A DNA stretch of 64,000 nt from positions 62,001 to 126,000 of the forward strand of contig CAMJBC010000002.1 of assembly GCA_946403755.1 (NCBI GenBank), in the 5' to 3' direction. The notes beneath the pieces are model-generated. The model was not told the origin of the DNA, did no database searches, and worked only from the letters and a program-made list of their open reading frames with translations. Made by a program: the position numbers and the translations under genes. Below are positions 47,617 through 55,103 of this stretch, piece by piece. The first letter of the stretch is position 1; the number at the start of each line of letters is the position of its first letter. This DNA comes from an uncultured Mycoplasmatota bacterium (GTDB taxonomy: Bacteria; Bacillota_I; Bacilli_A; RF39; UBA660).

Positions 47617-48870
47617 ATGTCAAAAATTATAATCAACGGTCAAAAAGAATTAACAGGTGAAATAGAAATAAGTGGTGCTAAAAATAGTGCAGTTGCATTA
47701 TTACCAGCAGCAACTTTATGTAAAACTAAAAGCACTATATATAATGTACCTGAAATAAGGGATATAGATTATTTAATAAAAATAATGGAACATTTAAATT
47801 GTAAGGTTACAGTAGATAATGGAGCTATTACAATAGATTCATCTAAATTAAAAAACAAACCAATACCAGAAGATTTAAGTGTTCAAATGAGAGCATCATA
47901 TTATTTTATGGGAGCTTTACTTGCTAAGTTTGGTAAAGTAGAAATGTCTTTCCCAGGAGGATGTAATATTGGAGCAAGACCTATAGATATTCACATTAAA
48001 GGATTTCAAGAATTAGGTGCTCATGTTGAAATAATTAAAAATAGATATATTATAACAGCTAAAAAATTAAAAGGTAAAAAGATTTATTTTGATTTTCCAA
48101 GTGTAGGAGCAACAATTAACTTAATGTTAGCAGCATCAGGAGCAGAGGGAACAACTATCATTGAAAATGCCGCTATGGAACCTGAAATAGTTAATGTAGC
48201 GTCTTTCTTAATTAATATGGGTGTTAATGTAAGAGGAGCAGGTACAAAAACTATTGAAATAGATGGTACTAAGAATGTAGATAATGGTGTAGTTGATGTT
48301 TTTCCAGATAGAATTGAATGTGGAACATATATTATACTTGGAGCTTTAATAGGTAAAAATTTAAGAATTAGAGGAATTATTAAAGAACATATTGGAGCTT
48401 TATTAATGAAATTAACTGAGATAGGTGTAAATTATGAAATAAATGGAGATGTTCTTACAATATCAAAATGTGAAGATATAAAGCCAGCTAATATTAAAAC
48501 TCAAGTTTTCCCTGGTTTTCCAACTGATTTACAACAACCTATAACAACATTACTTACTCAAGCTAAAGGTGTTTCAAATATAGAAGAAACATTATATGAA
48601 AATAGATTTAAAAACACATATGATTTAAATAGAATGGGAGCTATTACTAATGTATTAACACTTAATAAATTAGAAATAAAAGGTCCTAGAAAATTAAAAG
48701 GAACTCATGTAATAGCAACAGATTTAAGAGGTGGTGCTTCTTTATTTCTTGCTGGATTAATAGCAAGTGGTACTACTGAAATAGAACAATGCGATGTTAT
48801 TCTAAGAGGATATAGTAATATTGTAGAAAAATTAAGAGCAGTTGGAGCTGATATAGAATACGTAGAATAG
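47617..48870 (+). CDS. murA: UDP-N-acetylglucosamine 1-carboxyvinyltransferase
   Basis: 417 residues. ISGAKNSAVALLPA at the start, the fosfomycin-target Cys in PGGCNIGARPIDIH, FPGFPTDLQQP and TDLRGGASLFLAGLIA. First committed step of peptidoglycan synthesis: adds enolpyruvate from PEP to UDP-GlcNAc. The organism therefore makes a wall, unlike Mollicutes. GAGGAG ribosome site; a single-gene unit between two terminators/promoters. Confidence 0.98.
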   Translation: MSKIIINGQKELTGEIEISGAKNSAVALLPAATLCKTKSTIYNVPEIRDIDYLIKIMEHLNCKVTVDNGAITIDSSKLKNKPIPEDLSVQMRASYYFMGALLAKFGKVEMSFPGGCNIGARPIDIHIKGFQELGAHVEIIKNRYIITAKKLKGKKIYFDFPSVGATINLMLAASGAEGTTIIENAAMEPEIVNVASFLINMGVNVRGAGTKTIEIDGTKNVDNGVVDVFPDRIECGTYIILGALIGKNLRIRGIIKEHIGALLMKLTEIGVNYEINGDVLTISKCEDIKPANIKTQVFPGFPTDLQQPITTLLTQAKGVSNIEETLYENRFKNTYDLNRMGAITNVLTLNKLEIKGPRKLKGTHVIATDLRGGASLFLAGLIASGTTEIEQCDVILRGYSNIVEKLRAVGADIEYVE

Positions 48871-48877
48871 AAAATGC

Positions 48878-48907
48878 TTGACATTTAAACATATATTTAT
48901 GTATAAT
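48878..48907 (+). promoter_or_regulatory. rpmE promoter
   Basis: TTGACA, 18-bp spacer, TATAAT, both boxes perfect; begins 7 bp after the murA stop. Confidence 0.85.
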
Positions 48908-48913
48908 ACCAAA

Positions 48914-48960
48914 TGAAGTTATTTCTATAACTATCAATTAGTTATGGCGAGGAGGATAAA
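48914..48960 (+). promoter_or_regulatory. rpmE leader with two exclusive hairpins
   Basis: Segments AGTTAT (48917), ATAACT (48927) and AGTTAT (48940) allow either a 1:2 or a 2:3 hairpin, the latter ending 4 bp before AGGAGG. This looks like an autoregulatory ribosomal-protein leader for L31. Binding by L31 is an inference. Confidence 0.45.
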
Positions 48961-48963
48961 AAT

Positions 48964-49164
48964 ATGAAAAAGGGAATACATCCAGTACAAAAAGTTTGTA
49001 AAGTTAAATGTGCTTGTGGTAATGAATTTGAAGTAAGATCTTCTAAAGAAGAAATTCAATTAGAATCTTGCAATAAATGTCACTCATTCTATACAGGTAA
49101 ATTTAAAACAGTTAAAACTGGAAATGTACAAAAGTTTAAAGATAAATATGGAATCACTGATTAA
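48964..49164 (+). CDS. rpmE: Ribosomal protein L31 (zinc-binding type)
   Basis: 66 residues. Four Cys ligands (C12/C16/C18-type start KVCKVKCACGNEF and CNKCHSFYTGK) show the zinc-containing C+ form. Strong GAGGAGG site. Part of the central protuberance bridge of the 50S subunit. Followed by a terminator overlapping its end. Confidence 0.96.
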   Translation: MKKGIHPVQKVCKVKCACGNEFEVRSSKEEIQLESCNKCHSFYTGKFKTVKTGNVQKFKDKYGITD

Positions 49165-49178
49165 TAGTGATTTTTTAT
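49152..49178 (+). terminator. rpmE terminator
   Basis: AATCACT, loop, AGTGATT then TTTTT; formed by the last codons and stop of rpmE. Confidence 0.8.
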
Positions 49179-49191
49179 TTTGGAGTTATAT

Positions 49192-49458
49192 ATGCAAATA
49201 GATAATCAAAATATAGATATTGATGATTTAGTTAGTGATAAATATATGCATAAAGAAATAAAAAAAGGAATATTCTTATCAGAATATCAAATAGAAGTAT
49301 TAACTAGATATCAAATAGATTTAGATAAAATATCATCAGTAGAAGAATTAATAATGATAATGGATGATATTATAGATGAAGACCCAGATTCTGATGATTT
49401 AGAACAAATATCAAAAGAAATATCAGAGTTCAATTATTATTCCAATACTAACAAATAA
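49192..49458 (+). CDS. Small acidic protein, unknown
   Basis: 88 residues from the ATG at 49192, with TTTGGAG upstream; the track's TTG start lies in that ribosome site. Very acidic (many Asp/Glu, EDPDSDDLEQ), predicted helical, with no signal or Cys. The region KGIFLSEYQIEVLTRYQIDLDKISSVEELI resembles small cytosolic helical-bundle proteins encoded beside wall genes in Firmicutes, but no family is recognised. Follows rpmE closely and could be read through its terminator. Confidence 0.6.
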   Translation: MQIDNQNIDIDDLVSDKYMHKEIKKGIFLSEYQIEVLTRYQIDLDKISSVEELIMIMDDIIDEDPDSDDLEQISKEISEFNYYSNTNK

Positions 49459-49487
49459 TTGAAAAATAGTGGTGTTTTTGCTATCAT
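49459..49487 (+). promoter_or_regulatory. Promoter giving a probably leaderless mRNA
   Basis: TTGAAA, 17-bp spacer, TATCAT; the expected start point (about 49494) coincides with the ATG of the next gene, which has no ribosome site. The alternative TATAAT directly abuts the ATG. Confidence 0.5.
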
Positions 49488-49493
49488 TATAAT

Positions 49494-50291
49494 ATGAAGA
49501 ATAAAAGGATTACATACATTATTTATTTTATGTTAGTTATAATAATTGTAACTCTTTTTGTTTTGATTAAATACCTTCCAACAAAGATTGAAAATAGACT
49601 TTTATATAAAACATGGTATAAGTATGAAACTAACACAGGATATTATAGTACTTTATATTTTGAAGAAAAAAATTTTACTTATAATAAACCAAGCAATACT
49701 AATGTAAGAGGAAAATATGATTATTGTTCTAAATATACATATGATAAAAGAAAAAAAATATTAAATCTTAATTGTGGGGAAAAATTTGTATTAGATAAAG
49801 TAAATGATAATAAATTAGTATTAATAATTAATGATAAAAAAACTGTATTCTATGATACACCAGAAGAATCATTAAATTATGAATTTGAAAACTATTTTAA
49901 TAAATCAATTAGTGAATATAAAATAGAAAAGAAACAAAATACTGAATTTATTAAAATTAATTATGAAAGATTAATAGAAGTAATATCAGAAAAAGAAAAT
50001 TCTACTGTAATATTTTTTGGTAGCAATTGTTCTAGTATAGAGTGCACATTATTTCTAGATGTATTAGAAAAATGGATAACTACTAATGAAAAAGTATATT
50101 ATGTAGATATAGAAGAATTTACTGATAAAGAAATAGAAAATATAGCTAATAAAGTAACTAAATTTAATTTAAATAGAGAATATTATAATGATATTTATCC
50201 AAGAATTATATTATTTAAAGAGAACAAAATACTAGATCAATATCAAATTAAATGTAATGGATTTAATTGTACTAAATATATTAAGTACTAA
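49494..50291 (+). CDS. Membrane-anchored protein with thioredoxin-like C-terminal domain
   Basis: 265 residues. One N-terminal membrane helix (about 8-30), an external beta-rich domain (35-125: TWYKYETNTGYYSTLYFEEK type, lipocalin- or lipoprotein-like) and a C-terminal thioredoxin-like domain (about 155-265: STVIFFGSNCSSIEC, VYYVDIEEF, YPRIILFKEN). The Cys pair is CSSIEC, not the CxxC active site, so redox activity is doubtful. A second pair CNGFNC is near the end. Extracytoplasmic role unknown. Nine bases before the hydrogenase gene, so co-transcription is likely. Confidence 0.65.
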   Translation: MKNKRITYIIYFMLVIIIVTLFVLIKYLPTKIENRLLYKTWYKYETNTGYYSTLYFEEKNFTYNKPSNTNVRGKYDYCSKYTYDKRKKILNLNCGEKFVLDKVNDNKLVLIINDKKTVFYDTPEESLNYEFENYFNKSISEYKIEKKQNTEFIKINYERLIEVISEKENSTVIFFGSNCSSIECTLFLDVLEKWITTNEKVYYVDIEEFTDKEIENIANKVTKFNLNREYYNDIYPRIILFKENKILDQYQIKCNGFNCTKYIKY

Positions 50292-50300
50292 GGAGAAACT

Positions 50301-51815
50301 ATGAAAAAATATATGTGTGAAAAATGTGGATATATAGAAGAAAAAGAAGACATAACAAAAAATTATATATGTCCTATGTGTGGTGCACCTAAAGAAAATT
50401 TTAAAGAATTAGAAGAAACTAATATTTCACCAGAAGAAATTAATGCAGTAATAGATTCAGTAATTGATAATATATTAGATGACACAGCTGAAAAAATAGT
50501 AAATGATGTAGAAGAAGATAAAAGAATTAGAATAAGTGACTATAATCCATCAATTATGAGAATAATGGAAAAGTGTATTAATTGTGGTCAATGTAAGAAA
50601 ACATGTGAAAATATAGTTAATTTAAAATATGATTTAAATAAATGTAAAGAACCAATATGTTTAGGATGTGGTCAATGTATTTTAAATTGTCCAACTGGAG
50701 CATTAGTTCCTAGATATGAATATAGAGAAGTAAAAGAAATATTAGATGCTAATGAAAAAATAGTTGTTACTATTATTTCACCCGCAGTAAGAGTATCTAT
50801 AGGTGAAGCTTTTGGATTAGAACCTGGTGTGAATAGTGAAAAGAAATTAGTAACAGCACTTAAAAATTTAGGATTTGATTATGTATTTGATACAGCATTT
50901 GGAGCAGATTTAACTATATTAGAAGAAGTAGCTGAATTTGCTACTAGATTAAAGAATAAAGAACAACTACCTCAATTTACTAGTTGTTGTCCATCATGGG
51001 TAAAATATGCTGAAATATATCATCCTGAATTAATACCTAATATATCTAGTTGTAAAAGTCCAATTGGAATGCAATGTGCAATAATTAAAGAATACTTTGC
51101 TGAGAAAAAAGGATTTGATCCAAGTAAGATAGTAACTGTTGCAATAACACCATGTACATCTAAGAAAATGGAAGCAAAAGAATATACTTTAAATATTGAT
51201 CATGTCATAACAGCTAGTGAATTAGCTATACTACTACATGAAGAAAACATTAAATTAGATGAATTAGAGGAAGAAGAATTTGATAATATGCTAGGAAGTA
51301 GTAGTGGTAGTGGAGTAATGTTTGGTACTTCAGGTGGAGTTTGTGAATCAGCTATCAGAACACTATATAGAATAATGTTAAATAAAAACCTAGAAGGAGA
51401 TCAATTAGTATTTGAAAATCTTCGTGGTTATGATGGTATAAAAGAAGCTACTATACAAATAGGAGAATACAAATTAAGAGTAGCTGTTGTACAACAAATG
51501 GAAAATTTAGAAAAATTATTAGAGAATGACAAGTATAAACAATTTCATTTTATAGAAGTAATGAATTGCAAAGGTGGATGTGTTGGAGGAGGAGGACAAC
51601 CTCTAGGACAAATACCTAAGATGGATGAAATAAAACAAAAACGTAGTGAAGGTTTATTCAATATAGATAAGCAAAGGGTTAAAAGGTGTGCTCATGATAA
51701 TTCAGAACTAAAAGAATTATATAGAGAATATCTAAAAAATCCACTTAGTGAAACAAGTTTAAGATTACTTCATACATCATATTCTGATAAGAGTAATTTA
51801 CTAGGTGACAAATAA
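50301..51815 (+). CDS. [FeFe]-hydrogenase with N-terminal rubredoxin-like domain
   Basis: 504 residues. Order: rubredoxin-like CEKC...CPMC (6-27), two [4Fe-4S] ferredoxin clusters (CINCGQCKKTC and CLGCGQCILNC, about 93-135), then the H-cluster domain with TSCCPSW, TPCTSKKMEA and EVMNCKGGCVGGGGQP. L2 has Thr instead of Met before PC, as in the group B-type hydrogenases. Makes or oxidises H2 in the cytosol of anaerobes. Maturases HydE, F and G are not in the window. AAGGAG precedes the ATG. Points to a fermentative anaerobe. Confidence 0.92.
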   Translation: MKKYMCEKCGYIEEKEDITKNYICPMCGAPKENFKELEETNISPEEINAVIDSVIDNILDDTAEKIVNDVEEDKRIRISDYNPSIMRIMEKCINCGQCKKTCENIVNLKYDLNKCKEPICLGCGQCILNCPTGALVPRYEYREVKEILDANEKIVVTIISPAVRVSIGEAFGLEPGVNSEKKLVTALKNLGFDYVFDTAFGADLTILEEVAEFATRLKNKEQLPQFTSCCPSWVKYAEIYHPELIPNISSCKSPIGMQCAIIKEYFAEKKGFDPSKIVTVAITPCTSKKMEAKEYTLNIDHVITASELAILLHEENIKLDELEEEEFDNMLGSSSGSGVMFGTSGGVCESAIRTLYRIMLNKNLEGDQLVFENLRGYDGIKEATIQIGEYKLRVAVVQQMENLEKLLENDKYKQFHFIEVMNCKGGCVGGGGQPLGQIPKMDEIKQKRSEGLFNIDKQRVKRCAHDNSELKELYREYLKNPLSETSLRLLHTSYSDKSNLLGDK

Positions 51816-51850
51816 TTTACAACAAAATTAAAAAACTTTTAAAAAAAGTG

Positions 51851-51879
51851 TTGACATTATAATCCATATATTATAAAAT
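51851..51879 (+). promoter_or_regulatory. Promoter of large ncRNA copy 1
   Basis: TTGACA, 17-bp spacer, TAAAAT. The same arrangement stands before copy 2 (TTGACA-17-TACAAT). Start point about 51885, where the conserved TTGTCC begins. Confidence 0.8.
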
Positions 51880-51884
51880 AAAAT

Positions 51885-52631
51885 TGTCCAATAGATAACA
51901 AGCTAATTTTAATTAATTAGCACACAATATTTATTAAGACACTAATATATTATTGTAAATATATCCCTTATATTAATATTATATATTTAATTATATATAA
52001 TCTATTAATACAATATATATTTAATTTGTAGAAATACTCAAAAATATAATATATCTATTCTTAATTAAAATATTTTAGTTATCAAGTGAAATAATTCTAT
52101 AGTTGTTATATTTAATTATATAACAATATATGTAATATTAATTTATTACATATACTACCTATTATAAATAACTAAAGTTATTTATAATATAGTTATTAAT
52201 AATACTAATACTATTATTAATAAATAATATATATATTATCTTATATATTAATTTATATAAATAATCCCTATATATTATATAAATATTACTAATACTAATA
52301 TTTATCTAGTATAATTAAGTATTATAGAATATATAATATTTGGACTTGTTATTTGTATCATATTATTAATATTAATTTATTAATAATATGAATACTTCAA
52401 TAACATTCCTTGTATAACAACATTTCTTATTTTTATAAGATATAGAATAACTTATCTACTAAGGACAAATGGTATATCGTTGAGAAAGAAAACTCAAAAT
52501 GATAAGTGATAATGCTGAATACTGATAATATTCAGAAGTGTTAATAATAAAGTAATATTTATTATTAATGATTCATTATTCTTTTTCGGAAACTCGAAGC
52601 AACTACTTTTTATCAGAAAGGGTTGCTTTTT
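51885..52631 (+). ncRNA. Large structured noncoding RNA, copy 1 (class undetermined, ROOL-like in size)
   Basis: About 747 nt with no reading frame. The 5' segment TTGTCCAATAGATAA (51884) pairs with TTATCTACTAAGGACAA (52452) to close a domain of about 570 nt. Conserved parts shared with copy 2: TTATCAAGTGAAATAATTC followed by a 9-bp hairpin TTGTTATAT/ATATAACAA, an AATATTA-CTAATAC-TAATATT hairpin, a TATTATTAATA/TATTAATAATA hairpin, the hairpin CTGAATA/TATTCAG (52515-52535) and a 3' terminator. AT-rich arms vary between copies. Size and host suit ROOL, OLE or GOLLD-like giant RNAs; I cannot assign the class. Confidence 0.8.
52597..52631 (+). terminator. Terminator of large ncRNA copy 1
   Basis: AAGCAAC...GTTGCTT with inner CTTT/AAAG pair, then T-run. 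In copy 2 the inner pair is changed on both sides (GCT/AGC), preserving pairing. Confidence 0.8.
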
Positions 52632-52647
52632 GATTACAGGAGAAACT

Positions 52648-53016
52648 ATGAGATATTATATAATTTTTGGTGTTACTATTATTCTAGCAATATTTATTTT
52701 ATTCTTTGATCCTTATAAAGATTATCTTGGCGTATATAAAAATTCAGCAACATTAGAATATACACAAAAAGAAGAAGGATATGAATGGGTTTTAATTCCT
52801 TCTAATGATAATTTAATTGTAAAGGAAGAAAATAATAATAAATGGACTATTCATATTAATAAAGTTGGTGAAACAGATATTGAAGCTAACTTCATTAATT
52901 TAGATACTAATGATATAAAATATAAGATAAATTATAAGTTCGACAATAACGGTAAAAAGCTGTTTTGGCTAGATGGAATGGCCAAAGGATTAGATGATTT
53001 TATTAATCCATATTAA
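52648..53016 (+). CDS. Small membrane-anchored protein between the two ncRNA copies
   Basis: 122 residues from the ATG at 52648 (AGGAGAAACT upstream); the track's TTG start adds six residues. One N-terminal membrane helix (about 3-20, IIFGVTIILAIFILFF) and a beta-rich external domain (30-122) with no Cys. The external part resembles in style the beta domain of the 49494 gene product but is not clearly homologous. It has no visible promoter of its own and lies 16 bp after the copy 1 terminator, so it is probably expressed by readthrough. Family not recognised. Confidence 0.6.
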   Translation: MRYYIIFGVTIILAIFILFFDPYKDYLGVYKNSATLEYTQKEEGYEWVLIPSNDNLIVKEENNNKWTIHINKVGETDIEANFINLDTNDIKYKINYKFDNNGKKLFWLDGMAKGLDDFINPY

Positions 53017-53042
53017 TATAAGTGTAAACTTATATTTTTTTT
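53015..53042 (+). terminator. Terminator of the small membrane-protein gene
   Basis: AATATAAGT, GTAA, ACTTATATT and a T-run of about nine. Confidence 0.85.
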
Positions 53043-53053
53043 TAATTTGGTCA

Positions 53054-53082
53054 TTGACATTTAAATATATATATTATACAAT
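53054..53082 (+). promoter_or_regulatory. Promoter of large ncRNA copy 2
   Basis: TTGACA, 17-bp spacer, TACAAT; start point about 53088, again at the conserved TTGTCC. Confidence 0.8.
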
Positions 53083-53087
53083 TAACT

Positions 53088-53854
53088 TGTCCAATAGATA
53101 ATTTTAGTAGGTTTTACTACAGTTATTATTTTTATTAGACGTATATATTTTTTTTAAAATATTATTTATATTAATTTATTTATAATATTACTTATATACA
53201 CTTAATATATTTAACTATATATTAATTATCTAATATTTTTAATAATTAATTATCAAGTGAAATAATTCTATGGTTGTTATATTTGATCATATAACAATAA
53301 AGTAATAATTTAATTTTTATATTTTATATTATTATTAAGTTAATTTTATATCTTATATTAATTGTTACTTATTATAAATAATATTAATTTATTATTTATA
53401 ATTATAGATTATATTTTTAGATATTAATAATATTTATTAATTTAACTATTATTAATAAAATATATATTAATTTATATATTTTAATATTACTAATACTAAT
53501 ATTTATCTAATTTATATTTTTAATCTATATTTTTTATTACTTATATTATGATTGAGTATTATAGAATATGATATTTGGACTTGTTATCCAGTTCATATTA
53601 TTAATATTAATTTATTAATAATATGATTACTCTATAACATTCCTTGTATAACAACATCTTTATTTTAAGACATAGAATAACTTATCTACTAAGGACAAAT
53701 GGTATATCGTTGAGAAAGAAAACTCAAAATGATAAGTGATTATGCTGAATACTGATAATATTCAGATTAATTAATAATTTAACTATTATTAATGATTCAT
53801 AATTCTTTTCGAAAACTCGAAGCAATTTGCTTTATCAGAGCGGGTTGCTTTTTT
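53088..53854 (+). ncRNA. Large structured noncoding RNA, copy 2
   Basis: About 767 nt, same plan as copy 1: 5' TTGTCCAATAGATAA (53087) pairs with TTATCTACTAAGGACAA (53682), the TTATCAAGTGAAATAATTC block (53250) with hairpin TTGTTATAT/ATATAACAA (loop changed, stem kept), AATATTA-CTAATAC-TAATATT hairpin, GGACTTGTTAT block, ACTAAGGACAAATGGTATATCG block and CTGAATA/TATTCAG hairpin. The 3' 300 nt are most alike; the middle AT-rich arms differ in length. Two copies with separate promoters suggest both are functional. Confidence 0.8.
53820..53854 (+). terminator. Terminator of large ncRNA copy 2
   Basis: AAGCAA...TTGCTT with inner GCT/AGC pair and a T-run. Confidence 0.8.
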
Positions 53855-53884
53855 GTTGGTGTAAAATAGTATTTTATTAATGTT

Positions 53885-53918
53885 ATACATAAATTTTATG
53901 GTTTATGTATATTTTTTT
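53885..53918 (+). terminator. Second terminator-like hairpin
   Basis: ATACATAAA and TTTATGTAT followed by T residues, 30 bp after copy 2; a back-up terminator before the Fic gene. Confidence 0.6.
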
Positions 53919-53953
53919 ATTAATTTGTGTTATTATTATAATGGAGGTAGGAT

Positions 53954-55030
53954 ATGGAACCATATAAAGCTAAAAAATTACCTATAGAGTTTACAGTAAA
54001 TAAAGAATTAATTAATTTATTATCTGAAGTAGAAGAGGTATATGGAGAATATAAAGGATATTTAAAAAATATGAATTATGATTATCCATCTTTTCTAGAA
54101 TGTGCTTTTGTAAGTGATTTATATTATTCATTTAAAATAGATGGAGCTAAGATAGATAAAGAATACATGTTTCATGCTCCATATATGATTAAAAATAATG
54201 ATTATATAGAATTTAATAATATGAAAAAAGCATTGTTAATTGGAGTTAATGATTCTATTAATAATAATATATCATTAGATACTTTTAATAAAATTAATAA
54301 AACTTTATTTATGAATTGTAAAAAGAATAATTTAACTAAAGGTAGTGGTAAATTAAGAAAGAGTCAAAATTATATATTAAAACCTGGTATAGCAGGATCT
54401 AGTGTATCTTTTATACCACCAGTATATAATGAATTAAGTTCTTTAATGAATAATTTAATAAATTATATTAATTTAGAAGGTGAACATCCAATTATATCTT
54501 CTATTATTACACATTATCAATTTGAAAAATTACATCCATATATTTCTGGTAATGGAAAGATTGGTAGATTAATAATGCCAATTCAAATATCTTCTAAAAA
54601 GAAAGAACCTCCAATATTATTCTTATCTGAGACACTAGAAAAATTAAAAAACACTTATTTTACTTTATTAAGTGGTGAAGTAGAAGAAGATATAGATAAA
54701 TTTATTAAGTTTATATTACAATCTATTATTGAACAATGTAATTTAAATATTAAGAGAATTAAAAAACTAAATAAAATGTATAAAAATGATTATGAAGAAT
54801 TTAAAGAAACAATCGGAGGTACTACTATTAATAAAGTATATCCATATATATTAAAGAAAGTAGTATTTACCACTAATGATATTGTAGTTGATTGTAAATT
54901 ACATATAAATTCTGTTAATAAAGTATTAAATAAAATGGTTGAACATGGATATTTAATAAAGGAAAAGAAAAAAGGTTCTAATAGAGTTACATTTTGTTAT
55001 AAAAACCTATATGAAGTGTTTATGAGTTAA
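53954..55030 (+). CDS. Fic/DOC family protein with C-terminal winged helix
   Basis: 358 residues. N-terminal Fic_N-like region (FVSDLYYSFKIDGAKI, position of the inhibitory S/TxxxE-G motif but with Asp), Fic core with HPYISGNGKIGR (194-205) instead of HxFx(D/E)GNGRxxR: the acidic metal-binding residue is Ser and the first Arg is Lys. C-terminal winged helix (LHINSVNKVLNKMVEHGYL). Fic proteins transfer AMP or related groups to target proteins; these changes suggest altered or lost activity. GGAGG before the ATG. No partner toxin-antitoxin gene is visible. Confidence 0.85.
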   Translation: MEPYKAKKLPIEFTVNKELINLLSEVEEVYGEYKGYLKNMNYDYPSFLECAFVSDLYYSFKIDGAKIDKEYMFHAPYMIKNNDYIEFNNMKKALLIGVNDSINNNISLDTFNKINKTLFMNCKKNNLTKGSGKLRKSQNYILKPGIAGSSVSFIPPVYNELSSLMNNLINYINLEGEHPIISSIITHYQFEKLHPYISGNGKIGRLIMPIQISSKKKEPPILFLSETLEKLKNTYFTLLSGEVEEDIDKFIKFILQSIIEQCNLNIKRIKKLNKMYKNDYEEFKETIGGTTINKVYPYILKKVVFTTNDIVVDCKLHINSVNKVLNKMVEHGYLIKEKKKGSNRVTFCYKNLYEVFMS

Positions 55031-55045
55031 TCATAAACATTTTTC

Positions 55046-55074
55046 TTGAAAAAAATAATAAAATATTGTATTAT
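55046..55074 (+). promoter_or_regulatory. typA promoter
   Basis: TTGAAA, 17-bp spacer, TATTAT; 29 bp before the typA ATG. Confidence 0.65.
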
Positions 55075-55103
55075 TATTAGCGTGCTAAAAAAGGGTGATT
55101 TTT

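Noticed and set aside
51885-53854. Pair of insertion sequences or MITEs
   Set aside because: No transposase, no terminal inverted repeats or target duplications; each copy has its own promoter and terminator and compensatory changes, which fit a functional RNA.
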